Shown here one piece after another: positions 34,867-46,245 of a stretch of DNA of 64,000 bases. The notes below the pieces were generated by a model. The model was not told the origin of the DNA, made no database searches, and saw only the letters and a program-made list of their open reading frames with translations. The DNA is from Hevea brasiliensis. Lineage: Eukaryota > Streptophyta > Magnoliopsida > Malpighiales > Euphorbiaceae. The translations under genes and the position numbers were made by a program. The DNA lies in NCBI RefSeq assembly GCF_030052815.1, contig NC_079503.1, positions 54,602,735 through 54,666,734 on the forward strand, given 5' to 3'. The stretch's first letter is position 1. Each line of letters starts with the position of its first letter.

Positions 34867-35388
34867 CCTTCTTCAATTTGAGCCATAATGGCTAGAGTAG
34901 CTAAAGCATCAGCAAATTGATTCTTGTCTCTACTAAGGTGAGTGAAAGAGATCTCTTCGAATTTTTTAATCAGCTCCAGTAAGTACTTCTGATATGGGAT
35001 TAGCTTGGGATCCTTAGTCTGCCATTCTCCCTTGACTTGGTATATAATCGTACGAGTCTCCATATACCTCCAACTTCCTGATCTTCATTTTGATTGCAGC
35101 CTGTAGACCCCTCACACAAGCCTCATATTCTGTGACGTTGTTGGTGCAGTCAAATCTCAACTTAATGGCTATCGGGAAGTGTTTTCCATCTGGGGATATC
35201 AACACAGCTCCAATTCCATTACCGGACAAATTGACAGCTCCGTCGAAATACATTTCCCATACATCGGCTGGTCCCTCTTCTTCGCAGTCTACTACATTAA
35301 TGTGCTCATCAGGGAACTCAAAATCCAGAGCTTCATAATCCTGGATAGGATTCTCTGCTAGGAGGTCAGCGATTACACTACCTTTCAC
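34867..35388 (-). pseudogene. Ogre-2 second RNase H (aRH type)
   Basis: MYFDGAVNLSGNGIGAVLI, NNVTEYEACVRGLQAAI and LEVYGDS give the D, E and D residues of an RNase H fold separate from the one next to RT. A frameshift near 35035 (GDSYDYIPSQG where IIYQVKGEW is expected) passes the frame to the integrase-side ORF. The first catalytic half is cleaner than in Ogre-1. Two RNase H domains are diagnostic of the Tat clade. Confidence 0.85.
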
Positions 35389-36960
35389 TGCCTTCCGGTC
35401 ATATAGACTATGTCATATTGGGAGAGTATGACCTGCCATTTAGCTATCCTTCCTGGCACGAATGGGCTTTCGAATACGTATTTGATAGGATCCATCCTGG
35501 AGATGAGCCAGGTCTTGTGATCCAACATGTAGTGTTTGAGGCGGTTTGCTGTCCAGGCTAACGCGCAGCAAGTCTTTTCTAAGAAAGAGTACCTTGACTC
35601 ACAATCATTGAACTTTTTGCTCAGGTAATAAATAGCCCTTTCCTTTCGGCCAGTATCGTCATGTTGTCCCAAAACACATCCCATCGAGTTCTGCTGGACT
35701 GCCATATACAGGATCAGAGGTCTTCCCGCCACTGGCGGAACCAACACTGGTGGGTTTGACAAGTACTGCTTGATTTTCTCAAAAGCCTCTTGACAAACTG
35801 AATCCCATTGGGTGGTGTTGTTCTTCCGGAGTAGTCTGAAAATAGGTTCGGCCTTGGCAGTGAGATTAGAAATAAATCTCGATATGTAGTTCAATTTTCC
35901 CAGGAAGCTGTGCACCTCCCTTTCTGTTTTTGGGGGTGGCATTTCTTGAATAGCTCGAACCTTGTCTGGGTCTACTTCTATTCCCTTCTCACTTACTATG
36001 AATCCCAACAATTTCCCAGATCTAGCTCCGAATATGCATTTGGCAGGGTTCAGCCAACCGTATTTCTGAGCCTTTCGAATACCCTCCTCATGACCTGTAC
36101 GTGGCTTTCTTTTCCTCTGGATTTAATGATCATATCATCCACATACACTTCCACCTCTTTATGCATCATATCGTTGAATAATGTGACCATTGCGCGCTGG
36201 TAGGTAGCACCAGCATTCTTCAACCCGAAAGGCATGACCCGATAGCAAAATACTCCCCATTGAGTGATAAAAGCGGTTTTTTCTTTGTCTTCCTCATCCA
36301 TTGGGATTTGATTGTACCCAGATGCCCCATCAATGCATGAGCACCTGCCCAATCCCGCAGCATTGTCAACTAACACATCAATGTGAGGGAGAGGGAAATC
36401 GTCTTTCAAGCTTGCTTTATTAAGATCCCTGTAGTCAACGCACACCCTGACTCTCCCGTCCTTCTTCATTACCGGGACGACGTTAGCCACCCATTGGGGG
36501 TATTTGACCACTTCCAGGAACCCAGCGTCATACTGTTTCTTGACTTCATCCCTAACTTTGAGCAGTGTGTTGGGATTCATTCTCCTTAACTTCTGCTTTA
36601 CCGGGACTGTCCCCGGAATTAGGGGAATTTTGTGTGTCACTATCTGAGGATCCAAACCCACCATATCATCATAGCTCCAGGAAAATACGTCGAGGAATTC
36701 TTTAAGCAGACTGATCATATCTCCCAATTCTTCACTCTCCACTACCTTAAGTTCCCTTTTTACTTCTTCTGTGCCTAAATTTATGGTGTGCATTTTGTCC
36801 CCACAAGGCACTAGGGAGAGTTCATCCTTTTCATTGTTTTCTTCTGTAAGGTCTTCCTCAGAATCACTTGAAGTAATGGCAGTTATGGGGATTTCAAAAT
36901 TAACCAGAGGAATTTCTGAGTCTATTGGATTATTAGGTGTTAATTGATGAATGGTCTCGA
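35385..36960 (-). pseudogene. pol: Ogre-2 reverse transcriptase and RNase H
   Basis: RT blocks in order on the - strand: VPVKQKLRRMNP, VRVCVDYRDLNKAS, GASGYNQIPMDEEDK, VFCYRVMPFGLKNAGATYQ and YVDDMIIKS (near 36140). A small deletion at ERLRNT-VG shifts the frame near 36060. RNase H resumes in the ORF 35385-36011 (LGKLNYISRFISNL, LILYMAVQQNSMGCVLGQ, YSFLEKTCCALAW). The upstream linker joins the protease region without the intron seen in Ogre-1, so pro and RT share one continuous frame here. Confidence 0.92.
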
Positions 36961-38668
36961 AATTGAGTACAGGGATATCCTCTGCCGTCCAGTTGTCTAG
37001 TTCTTGCCCCTCAGCTATCGGTGAGACTAGAGCTTCATATAAGGGATCCAGGTATATGACTTCGATGGATGGTTCATTAGGTGATTCTTCCACCTCTGCC
37101 GGATTTTCAATGACCGGTTTAGCGAAGACTTCTGTGATTCTCGGGACTACTTTCATCTTTCCCATTTTCTGATCGAATCTCTGATCCCGAAGTGTTTTCC
37201 TCATCCAGAATCGTCCATCCATAAGGGCATCTTCCTCATAACCCAAACCACAGCGACCTATCTTCTGAATAGCCGGTATAGGTTCAACGATCCCTTGCAA
37301 TGCGGTGCCCAAGCCTTTGCCCTCCTGATATCCATTCTTTGACATCACTTTGGCCACCATAGCCATAGCCCCTCCACTTCTGGTTTTTTGTAACTCAAGG
37401 GCCTAGAAGGAGCTTTCCAACGACTCTTCAGCCGCTTCCACATAAGGGAGTGATTGTGGCTTGGTGACTAGCAAGGCATCCTCTCCTTTCACTGTGATGA
37501 TTTTGCCATCTATAATATATTTGATCTTTTGGTGCAAAGTTGAAGGAACGGCATTCGCAGAATGGATCCAAGGCCTCCCCAACAACATAATGTAGGCCGG
37601 CTCAATGTTCATCACCTGAAACGTGACGTTGAAAGTACATGCACCGACTTGGATTGGCAAGTCAATGTCTCCCAGCACTTCTCTCCTCGTACCGTCGAAG
37701 GCTCTCACCACCATAGCACTCTGACGTATGTCAGATTGGTCAACCGGCAGCCTGGCTAAGGTGGTATTAGGCAGTACATTAAGAGCTGACCCGTTATCAA
37801 TAAGTAACTTGGCTACTATACAACCCTTACACTTCACTGTTACATGCAGAGCTTTAGTGTGCCTTAAACCCGCAGGGTCTATCTCGTCCTCCGAGAAAGT
37901 AACAAAACTGGATGCCTGGATTTGTCCCACTATCTTCTCAAACTGCCCCGGAGTAATGTCGGGGTTTACAAAGGCCTGATCCAAGATTTTCTGCAAGGCT
38001 TGTCGGTGCACTTCCGAACTCAAGATCAGCGATAACAGTGAAATTCGGGCAGGTGTCTTCCTCAACTGCTCCACTACATCATACTCACTCTATTTCATTA
38101 TTTGGAGCAGCAGTTCTTTCTCTTCTTTATGTTCAGCAGGGTCTACTTCCCCTACTTTCTCAACCTCCTCTTCTGTATTTCTTGATGACTCTCCCATTTT
38201 TACTTTCCCTTTCCTCTTTTCTCTTTCTTCGTTCCCGTAACACCTCCCACTTCGAGTTATAAACTCGACTTCTTACTCAGGTGGAGAGGGCTTTGTGGCG
38301 ATAACGAGCTGAGGACTAGTTTGGGGAGTAATGTTGCTGGTAGGTCCAGCATAAGTCATTCTGAAATGCTCGTGAGGAGCAAAACATGGTTTTGGTGGTA
38401 CCGGAGGTGAGGCAAGATTAGGAGCGGATGTACTGCTTGACGCTCCCTGAGTGAAAACTTGGAAATTATAGTTCCAAGGGACAGCGTGAGTATTGGTAAC
38501 AGGGAGCTGGGGCAGAGTTCGGATAACCGTTACTGGTGGTGAGGCTACTGGGGGTGAGAAGGTGATTCTGGGTTTGGAGGTAGAAGCAGTTTGACTGAAT
38601 CTAGCGGTGTTCACTCCCCCTTCCGTCTTTGACTTTGTCTGGCATCTCAGAACTTTGAGGGATAACAA
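36961..38668 (-). pseudogene. pro: Ogre-2 protease and G-patch region
   Basis: Aspartic protease of the polyprotein, with the active-site block AKLLIDNGSALNVLP near 37790 (DNG, as usual in Ogre, in place of DTG/DSG) and the flap-side block ILLGRPWIH-like MLLGRPWIHSA near 37570. A single TAG (near 37403) precedes AMAMVAKVM and a G-patch-like motif KNGYQEGKGLGTALQGI near 37330. Upstream, VEFITRSGRCY and a proline-rich spacer reach back to gag. They are interrupted by single stops near 38274 and 38090, and joined to gag by a stop/frame change near 38680. The whole region is missing from Ogre-1. Confidence 0.88.
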
Positions 38669-38680
38669 GTTCTAGACCTC

Positions 38681-40430
38681 TTATTTGAATCCCTCACAAT
38701 CTCGCAGCTCATGGTCAGCTGCCCCTCCATGGTAAGGACATCCCGTATCCTTTCCCGACCCTGATATCCGGGGCCAAAGGTAGCCTTCTCTTACTGCCAT
38801 GGCAAAAATCCCCTCAAAGTGAGGGATGAGCTCGTCTACCTCTGGTGCCAACCTCTCTCCATCTGGCTCTATCATATTTACTCCATTACCCGCATTATGG
38901 TTGGGCAATGGATTTGAGGTAACATTGGGGAGGGAACCATTTCCCTTGATCTTCAACCACCCATTTCGGATTAAAGCGTGCACTCTCCCTCTGAGTGCCC
39001 CACAGTTATCAGTTGAATGCCCTTGTGCCCCTCCATGGTACTCACAACGGGCAGTGGCATCATACCACCTGGGATATGGCTACCGGATCTGCCCAAGGGG
39101 ACTGGTACAATTTGGTTTATACCGACAAGGTATCGGTATATTTCACTGAGAGGGAGGGGAAGAGGTGGATCAGGGTTCCTTGGAGGTCTTGGGTTGTTTT
39201 GTGGTGGTCTTGGTTGAACAGGAGGAGGAGGTGGTCTTGGTTGGTAATTTGCAGGCGGGGGATATTGTGGGCGCGGGTGTGGATAATTTGGGAGAGGAGG
39301 CAGAATGTTTGCGATGGTTTGGCCATGAGAGGAAGGATATGGCCGGTAGTTATTTTGGGGAAATGGGGAGTAATTATTCTGCCGAGTGATGGAATGCACA
39401 TCACTCTCCTTTTTCTTGCCAAAATTGGCAGTCTTCTTTGCAGGGTTCTCAGCTGACTCCTGCAGTCGTCCCATTCTTAAGTTGGCCTCAATTCTCTCAC
39501 CCACCTGGATGATGTCAGAGAAGCTGTTGGAAGTGTTTCCAATCATCAAGTTGAAGTAGGGAGCCTTCAAAGTCTCGATAAATAGAGAGCATAGCTCATT
39601 ATCGGTCACCGAGGGATGTACTTCTGCCGCCTTTTCTCTCCATCTCTGGGCATACTCCTTGAAGCTTTCTCGGTCTTTCTGCACCAGATTTTTGGGGCCA
39701 CATCGCAGTTAAATTTGTACTGCTTCAAAAAGGCCTCGGCTAAATCCTTCCAGAGCGCGATGCCTCTGTCTAATCAACGCACCACCTCGTGCTCGCAGAG
39801 GCTCTCATGAAAGAAGTGGATTAACAGTCTGTCATCATCTGTCATAGAGGACATCTTGGCAATATAGGTGGCCAAATGAATTCGAGGGTCCGAATTCCCA
39901 ATATACTTGTCAAAATCGGGGACCTTGAATTTGGGCGGCACCACCACATCCAGTACTAATCTTAGTGATGCCACGTCAACTGAGCCATACATATTCAGGC
40001 CCTCTATAGCTCTCAATCTCTCTTCCAGAGCGGACAGCTTCTCATTTTCTCTCATCTTACTTTCTCCTCCTGTTGTGTGAGGTACTCCCCCAACTGGGAA
40101 ATGAGGGGCAGAATGAATTAGAGGGTTCGGGATCGAAAGGGATGGTTCGGCATTCGGGATGGTTGGATAATAAGAGAAAGGAGGTTCATTATTTAGTGGA
40201 ACCGGATTGACAGTGACCGTCGGATCCGGGATTGATGGCTGGAAAGTGAAAGAGGTTGAAGCGTAGTGAGAATCAACCGTTGTAGGAGGTGGGGGAGGTA
40301 ATGGTAGGTTAAGGTCTGAAGCTGGCTTATTTTGGGACATCTCCCTCATCAGCTTCATGAGTTCTAAAACCTGGTCTTTTAGTTCAGACACTTGCCCCTG
40401 TAGGTTCTGTACTTGTTCCTGGTCTTCCAT
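38681..40430 (-). pseudogene. gag: Ogre-2 gag
   Basis: ATG at 40430 opens MEDQEQVQNLQGQVSELK, a predicted short coiled coil, then a proline-rich segment and the gag core (FDKYIGNSDPRIHLATYI). A TGA after ESLCEHEVVR (39774) and a deletion of about 13 bp near 39690 break the core. The frame resumes at QKDRESFKEYAQRWREKAAE. Near the C-terminus a zinc cluster CPYHGGAADHELRDCEGF is visible. The upstream cluster seen in Ogre-1 (CEYHGGAQGHS) is shifted out of frame here near 39000. The frame upstream of the ATG is also open for about 30 codons, so the true start is uncertain. Confidence 0.9.
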
Positions 40431-40854
40431 TAGTTTTCTTGTTCGAGATGTTGTTAAGTACACTCGCTGGGGTTGAATCGCGTGCTTTGTCAGACTTGCC
40501 TTGTTCGAAGCAATGTTGTTTTTCTGTAAGGAGTCAAAAAAGAAATTTTTAGTGAATTTTGATCAAAATTAAATAGGGTCCTGATGTGGACGAAGGATAC
40601 GGTGGCATTTGAGAGCCAGAAATGAAATCTGTTGAAGGATAACTGCATCACTTTTATCATGGCATCGTTCAATAGTCTGTCTGTGAATGACCGGATTGAA
40701 TGCGTATTTATGATACCTGTCCATATGGTGCATTCAATTTTTCACATAACCCTAGCGAGGGAGTTCCTACGGGAGTCATACTATTCATTCACAATTTGCT
40801 AAACAGTGGCCCAAAAATCATTTCATTAACTGAATAATTTGTACATCGTATTCC
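40431..40854 (-). other. Spacer between Ogre ORF1 and gag
   Basis: About 420 bp without a supported gene. It contains AT-rich sequence and a short open frame continuous with gag. Confidence 0.5.
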
Positions 40855-42741
40855 TTACATTGGCCTAGGCTCAGGGAGGTTCTTTATAATGAGATGACAT
40901 TTTCTAAGATACTCATATAACCTTTCTTCTTGTTTGACAGGGTCGAAAACTTTTAGAGCATATTCGGATTCAGGTAGGAGTTCTTGCTTTCCCTGTGCTA
41001 TCGTTCTCTCCAGCTGGTCAACATTCTCTTTCAGCTCTTGATAGAGAGCAGCTTGTTTTTCTTTCTCTTTCCTTTCCTTAGCACACTCTTTCAAGATATC
41101 GTTGATGAGTAGTGCCTGTTCTTTTAATTCGAGCTTCTTCTTTTTGTTTTCCTGTTTATACTCTTCAACGAGTACCTCTTGGTATTTCATCTTTTCCTGA
41201 AGCTTACTATTCTGTGCTTCTACTTCTTTCATTACAGCGTGGGGGGAGTTTTTTTCCTTTTCCCACCGTATCTCTTGCTCTTCAAAACCCATCTTTTGGC
41301 CCTTGCGTCTTCCCTGAGCCTTCTTACTTTCCTCTTGAGAATCTGCTGTTTGTCCTCCAACTGTTTTACTTGTTCTTGTAGTTGTGAGTTCTCGGTATTT
41401 GCCTTTTGTAGCGAGTCAACCAGGCGATCATCAGCTTCTTCTAATAGGATGTTCCGGCGAGGGTCGCTGTTTTCGAATTCTAGAGTTGAGTGTTCTCGGT
41501 CCCTGCCAGCCCTCCATTCAAGATAATCGCGTGTGGCACTTGGACCTTTAGGCGACCTTTCCATCAGAGAGATGTTTTCCCAGGATCTGCGAGCCATTTT
41601 CAACCCTTCCTCTTCCTTGAGCTCATGGTAGAAATGACCTTGGTGATATTCTTTAATGTCGATTACGGGTATGTTGAGCCAAATTGTCTCATTGCTAATG
41701 CCGGAGTGTAACTTGTGTATCCAGTCACTCCGATTAGGGATACTGATTGATTACCCCCCGTGCCGACCAAAATGGATTGACCCGACGTCCATAATTTCCT
41801 CCAGCAGTAGTCATAGCTGTTGAAGCTCAGAATCCGTTTTTGCCACTGTGGCTCATTCTTCGGACTGATTATTAACCGGGTCATCTTCTCGATGAGAGGC
41901 TGGTCAGGGTACCAAGTCAATCCCTTTGTCTCCACAGGGCACATGTGACTGATAATCTAGAGATATAACAATTGAGAAACGATGCTTGATGGACCCTTTA
42001 CCTGTTATGCAGTAGGTAAGGGTTAATAAGGTCTCCGCAAGAATTGCGTATCGGATTGACCTCTGCCTTTCTACCGCCCGAATGCTTCCACCGTCTGCGA
42101 GTTATGATTCCTAATGGTCCCGGGAACAAAATCAGGCCATAGATTCCCAATGCGAGTGCTACTGAAGCTTGATCCCACTGTTTCTCTTGGAGGTACTGAT
42201 CTAACCGCTTCTCGAGGTAGGTCCAATACCATCCATGCGTGTTTCCTTTGACCGTTTCTTTTGACTTTGCCTCCTCCGAAGGAATACCCAACAAATGTGT
42301 TAATCGTTTCCAGGTCTGCCTATGCTCAAGGTGTAGGTATATCCGATTCTGTGTTGAGTAAGGAATCTCTAGTAATGCCTGATATTCTTCCATAGTGGGA
42401 ACTGTATCAATGTCATTGAAAGAGAATACCCCGTACTTAGGATTCCAAATTGACAGCATGGCCTTTAATGCCGGGATTTGGACCTTGACTCGCATTAGGG
42501 TTGCAATTTTCCCGTATTTCCTTTCAAATCGTACCTTGACCTGATCGGGAAGCGACCTCCATCCATTAGACAGACCCTCGAGGCTGTTCATTCTGACCTC
42601 AATTTTATTCAGATCCCTTGAGGGTAGTAAGCTAGCATGTGCCTTGGAAACATTATTTTGCGAGGGTACTGGAGTATGAGTTGATTTGGACCAAAGTTTA
42701 GCATTCTGAACTTCTTCTGCCGACTGACTCGAGGATGCCAT
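40855..42741 (-). pseudogene. Ogre ORF1 (DUF7745-like domain plus coiled coil)
   Basis: Extra ORF upstream of gag, diagnostic of Ogre elements; its function is unknown. ATG at 42741 (MASSSQSAEEV). The first 247 codons carry the conserved run VKVRFERKYGKIATLM, LSIWNPKYGVFSFND and PTMEEYQALLEIPY, which I recognise as the plant family called DUF7745. The following pieces at 41663-41944, 41232-41600 and 40855-41292 encode WYPDQPLI, CWRKLWTSGQ and then a long charged coiled coil (LEDKQQILKRKVRRLRED, KYQEVLVEEYKQENKKKK). They are separated by one apparent stop/intron near 41990 and two frameshifts near 41650 and 41260. The joined length would be about 600 residues. Confidence 0.8.
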
Positions 42742-43607
42742 GATAAAAATGATGCCTTATCCTTTTCACAGACTCTTGGTTTGATGATGCCTGCGGAAAA
42801 ACTCGTTAGCAAGATAAATTTGGGTAATTTTGAATCATACTGTTGGCAGGGTGACACATACACATTTATCAAAGTAGGAAAATGTGTAGGTGTTTTAGTA
42901 GAATTCAAGATTACCCTCACAAAAATGAACAAAAGGAAATTAAAGCAGAACTGGGTAAGAGTAAGTATGCCCCATTTTGTCCTAGCATAGGGAGACTCCT
43001 GATACCGGATGAGTGCTACCTAATTGGATAGTTCTATCTTATAAGGTAGCTTACTACGTCTTTCAGCCATTGTGGTAGTTTAGCTCAAGGTCTAATTTTC
43101 TAAAAGCCACAGGTTCCCAAATTGCCCCTACTATAACAGTAGAGCCCCGTTCTATAACCATGATATTATCGGGAAAATTCCACGAGTATCACAGTGGATA
43201 GAACGAGTTTCAATCTGAGCAGAAGCCTTCACGGATACTAATGGGGTAAAACCCACGAGTACCGCTACATGACCCCCTCCTATTTTCCTAAAAGGGTAAG
43301 AAAGCCCGGGTATAGGATCGAAGTGTGTGAGGACATCGTGTGAGTGTTCAGTGTGTGAAGGGACATCTTTACCTCTTCCCAATTCAGGGGGATTTTATTC
43401 TTTCCATTTTTCCCTTTTCCTTTTTTTTCAAAACGAAGAGCACTGTAGGGGGATAAAACAAGCAAAACAAGCAGAACAGTTAGTAGGAATAAACAAAAAT
43501 TAGCACGTAAACTATCGCCGGGTGAGCCCACCTAACTATAATTTGATTGGAAAATTAAACCTAATTTTTAGACCTCTAGACCGGGGTTAAGTTCGGATAT
43601 TGTTATC
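42742..43607 (-). other. Ogre-2 5' leader between primer site and ORF1
   Basis: About 870 bp of untranslated leader on the - strand. I see no gene in it. It begins right after the primer site and would contain packaging signals. Confidence 0.6.
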
Positions 43608-43625
43608 TCCCCAGCGGAGTCGCCA
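43608..43625 (-). promoter_or_regulatory. Primer-binding site, tRNA-Arg type
   Basis: TGGCGACTCCGCTGGGGA on the - strand, 3 bases after the 5' LTR. This matches the primer site I know from Ogre elements (3' end of tRNA-Arg). Confidence 0.88.
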
Positions 43626-44029
43626 AGCTATCGCAAGGTGTTTTGTGGTCGCCTGAACGAACCCTCATCGAAGTGGGAAAGAGTGAGGAGTCGCCACCTT
43701 AGTTTTGAGGGAAACTAAAGAAAACCATTTGTGAAGATAAATTGAAATAAAACCACTTCAAAACAGAGATTCTAGGTTCGGGGTCCGTAAACGGATGGGG
43801 AAGGTGTTAAGCACCCCACCTTGTCCCTTAATAAGGGTAAGTAGATTTAATTTTTGCATTAGTTAGAAAGGCTTGAATGGACATGTTAATCCTTTTGACT
43901 AAAGGAACATTTGATTTTTCACTAAATTTGGATCACCCAGATACATAAGTAAATGAGACAACCTTAGTGAGTTACTGTTGTATGTTAATTTTATTTGAAA
44001 GGAATATTTTAGTAAAATTTAATTTAAGA

Positions 44030-44290
44030 ATCGGATAAGAACTCTTCTCCGAACTCTTTAATATTTGTTAAAATTCTGAGTTGAGACCGGATAAGAACTC
44101 TCCTCCGATCTCTATTTAATGTTCATTAAAATTTTGAGTTGAGACCGGATAAGAACTCTCCTCTGATCTCTATTTAATATTTATTAAAATTTTGAGTTGA
44201 GACCGGATAAGAACTCTCCTCCGATCTCTATTTGATATTTATTAAAAATTTGAGTTGAGACCGGATAGGAACTCTCCTCCGATCTCTTTT
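44030..44290 (-). repeat. 58-bp tandem units in Ogre-2 5' LTR
   Basis: Five units with the core ACCGGATAAGAACTCTCCTC, one fewer than in the 3' LTR. Confidence 0.88.
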
Positions 44291-45285
44291 AGATTAACAG
44301 GAGCCTGAAAGGGACTTTTCTGATCTCCCGAATTTTAATTTCAGATACATGTCATAAGAGCCTAAAGCTAAGGATTCTGGCATTCAAAGATGCTGGGGAT
44401 AAGGCTTCTTGATACCTTGTGACTAAACGGGGAATACCAGACTTGATTTACCGACCTTCCATGTAGTCATCTTACCAATACCTATTAATGTCCGATCTAT
44501 TCTGTTTCGTTTACTTTGGTTTTATTCCACTTTATGGCATCTTGCCGAATTACCGTTTACGTCAGCCTAATAGTTTGGCTATTTTCCTGACGTGTTATTC
44601 AGGCTCTCTCTTTTAAAAGAGACCCTTAAGTTGCAGTTACCTACGTTTTACCCAACCACTTACACGCTACTAGGAGCTAGAAAACTTGCATTCAGAAATG
44701 ACGAAGATTAATAAAATGATGGACTGATCACTAAAGAGATAACTCGAGAGTAACATTCTTTGGGGTTCTTTTGCACAAAATGAACTTGGAGAAAATCGCA
44801 TACGTAAGAAGAACAAAGAAAGTGCGAAAAGTAAACGTAAACACTTAATAAAACAACAATATGAGCTCTTACCTGTAAGGAGCCAAATCTATTGAAATAA
44901 CTACGAGGTGACAAATAGTGATAAGACAGCGGACTGATTAGCTTTGGTGATGTTAAATCATGAACTGAAGGGTGCTTAGCTAAAATGCAATCAGATTAAG
45001 ATAAAAACCGAGTGGAATGAAGTTTGAGCTTGGACAATGGGAATGAAAACAGAGATGATAAAGGGCTAAAAGTGAAAGTGTGACCAGATAATGAACAAAC
45101 TGAAAATGTAGAGTTCCAGTATTCAGAATCCTTTTGAAGAAAACACTTCAGAAAACTAGTTTCAAAAGTCTTTCTAATCAAAACTTCAAAGTAGCAGAGT
45201 AACAAACTGAATTAAGTTTTAGAGTTCTTCTGCTATAGTAACTACCTCTCTTTTTGCCCGCCCCTTGAACAATTTTTCATGCAGG

Positions 45286-45293
45286 TATTTATA
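45286..45293 (-). promoter_or_regulatory. TATA box of Ogre-2 genomic RNA
   Basis: TATAAATA on the - strand, followed by CCTGCATGAAAAA. It lies about 1.66 kb from the LTR/primer-site border, giving a long R-U5. Confidence 0.65.
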
Positions 45294-46082
45294 GGAATCG
45301 GGTGCTCCCCATGAAGGGTCAGGATTTATTTTGAAGGAGATGGAGGGTCAAGATTTTGAAGGACATGATCGGATGTTCAGGAATTAAAGAGAACCAAAAT
45401 GAACGGCTGAGATTATTCTTCAGGATATTCATCCTTTTCTTCTTTCAATCGGACGGTCTCAAATCCTGGTGTCAGGAGTGATCTGAGGGCTAAGAGCGAA
45501 AGACGCTGGTCTTGTCGTCTTGTCTCTTGATCCAAGGGTTCCAGTTTTGTCCTTACAAGTGAGATCAACGGTGGAGACTGGGATGTACAGGACTGTCATG
45601 ACATACCACGGCACTGTCAAGATGCGGCGGCGATTCTTAGGCGTGCGGTGGAGATCTCGTCTGCCACGCTTTAACTACCTCGGCTCTGATTCTGACGATG
45701 GTTATTTGGGATTTGTCTTATTCTTTTTGCCTTCCGACCCCTCCCATGCTCCTATTCCGATCTCTCATTCTGATCTCCCCTCTTCCGATCTCTATTATTC
45801 CGATCCCTAGAGATCGCCCAAACGATGTAATCCGATCTTTTGGAAATAAAAGTCAATTATTATCTTATTATTATTGCACTGATTATTTTCCGATCTCTGA
45901 TGTGTTTATCCGATCTGGTTCCAACCCTTAACTAATCCGCAATTCGAAACATTTATCTTAATATGCCGATCTCTAATTAGCCGTTCTCTTTATGGAATTT
46001 GAGAGACGTGTCAGAACAACTGGCGAATCCCGTTAACCGATGCATTGCCTGGGACATCGTGAGCATTAAATGCTCGAACGAG

Positions 46083-46090
46083 TATAAATA
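46083..46090 (+). promoter_or_regulatory. TATA box of the antisense LTR gene
   Basis: TATAAATAGGGG on the + strand, 156 bp before the ATG at 46246. The same box is at equivalent places in all three Ogre LTRs. It is divergent from the sense TATA about 0.8 kb to the left. Confidence 0.7.
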
Positions 46091-46245
46091 GGGGTAGGGG
46101 TTGGCCAGTTTCTTACTTATGCCATTTTCTGTCTCTCGCAAGCAATTCCAAAACTCTCCCGATTTTCAAGCTCTTCCGACTCAGATTCTGACTCGTAAGG
46201 GTTTTAATCCTTCTTTTAGCTTTAAGTTCTTTGTTTTCCTTAAAA

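Noticed and set aside
38792..38800. GTAAGA donor-like site at the Ogre-2 gag end as explanation for the Ogre-1 deletion by splicing
   Set aside because: The Ogre-1 junction does not match a join at this donor to any AG acceptor. A small-overlap deletion fits better.
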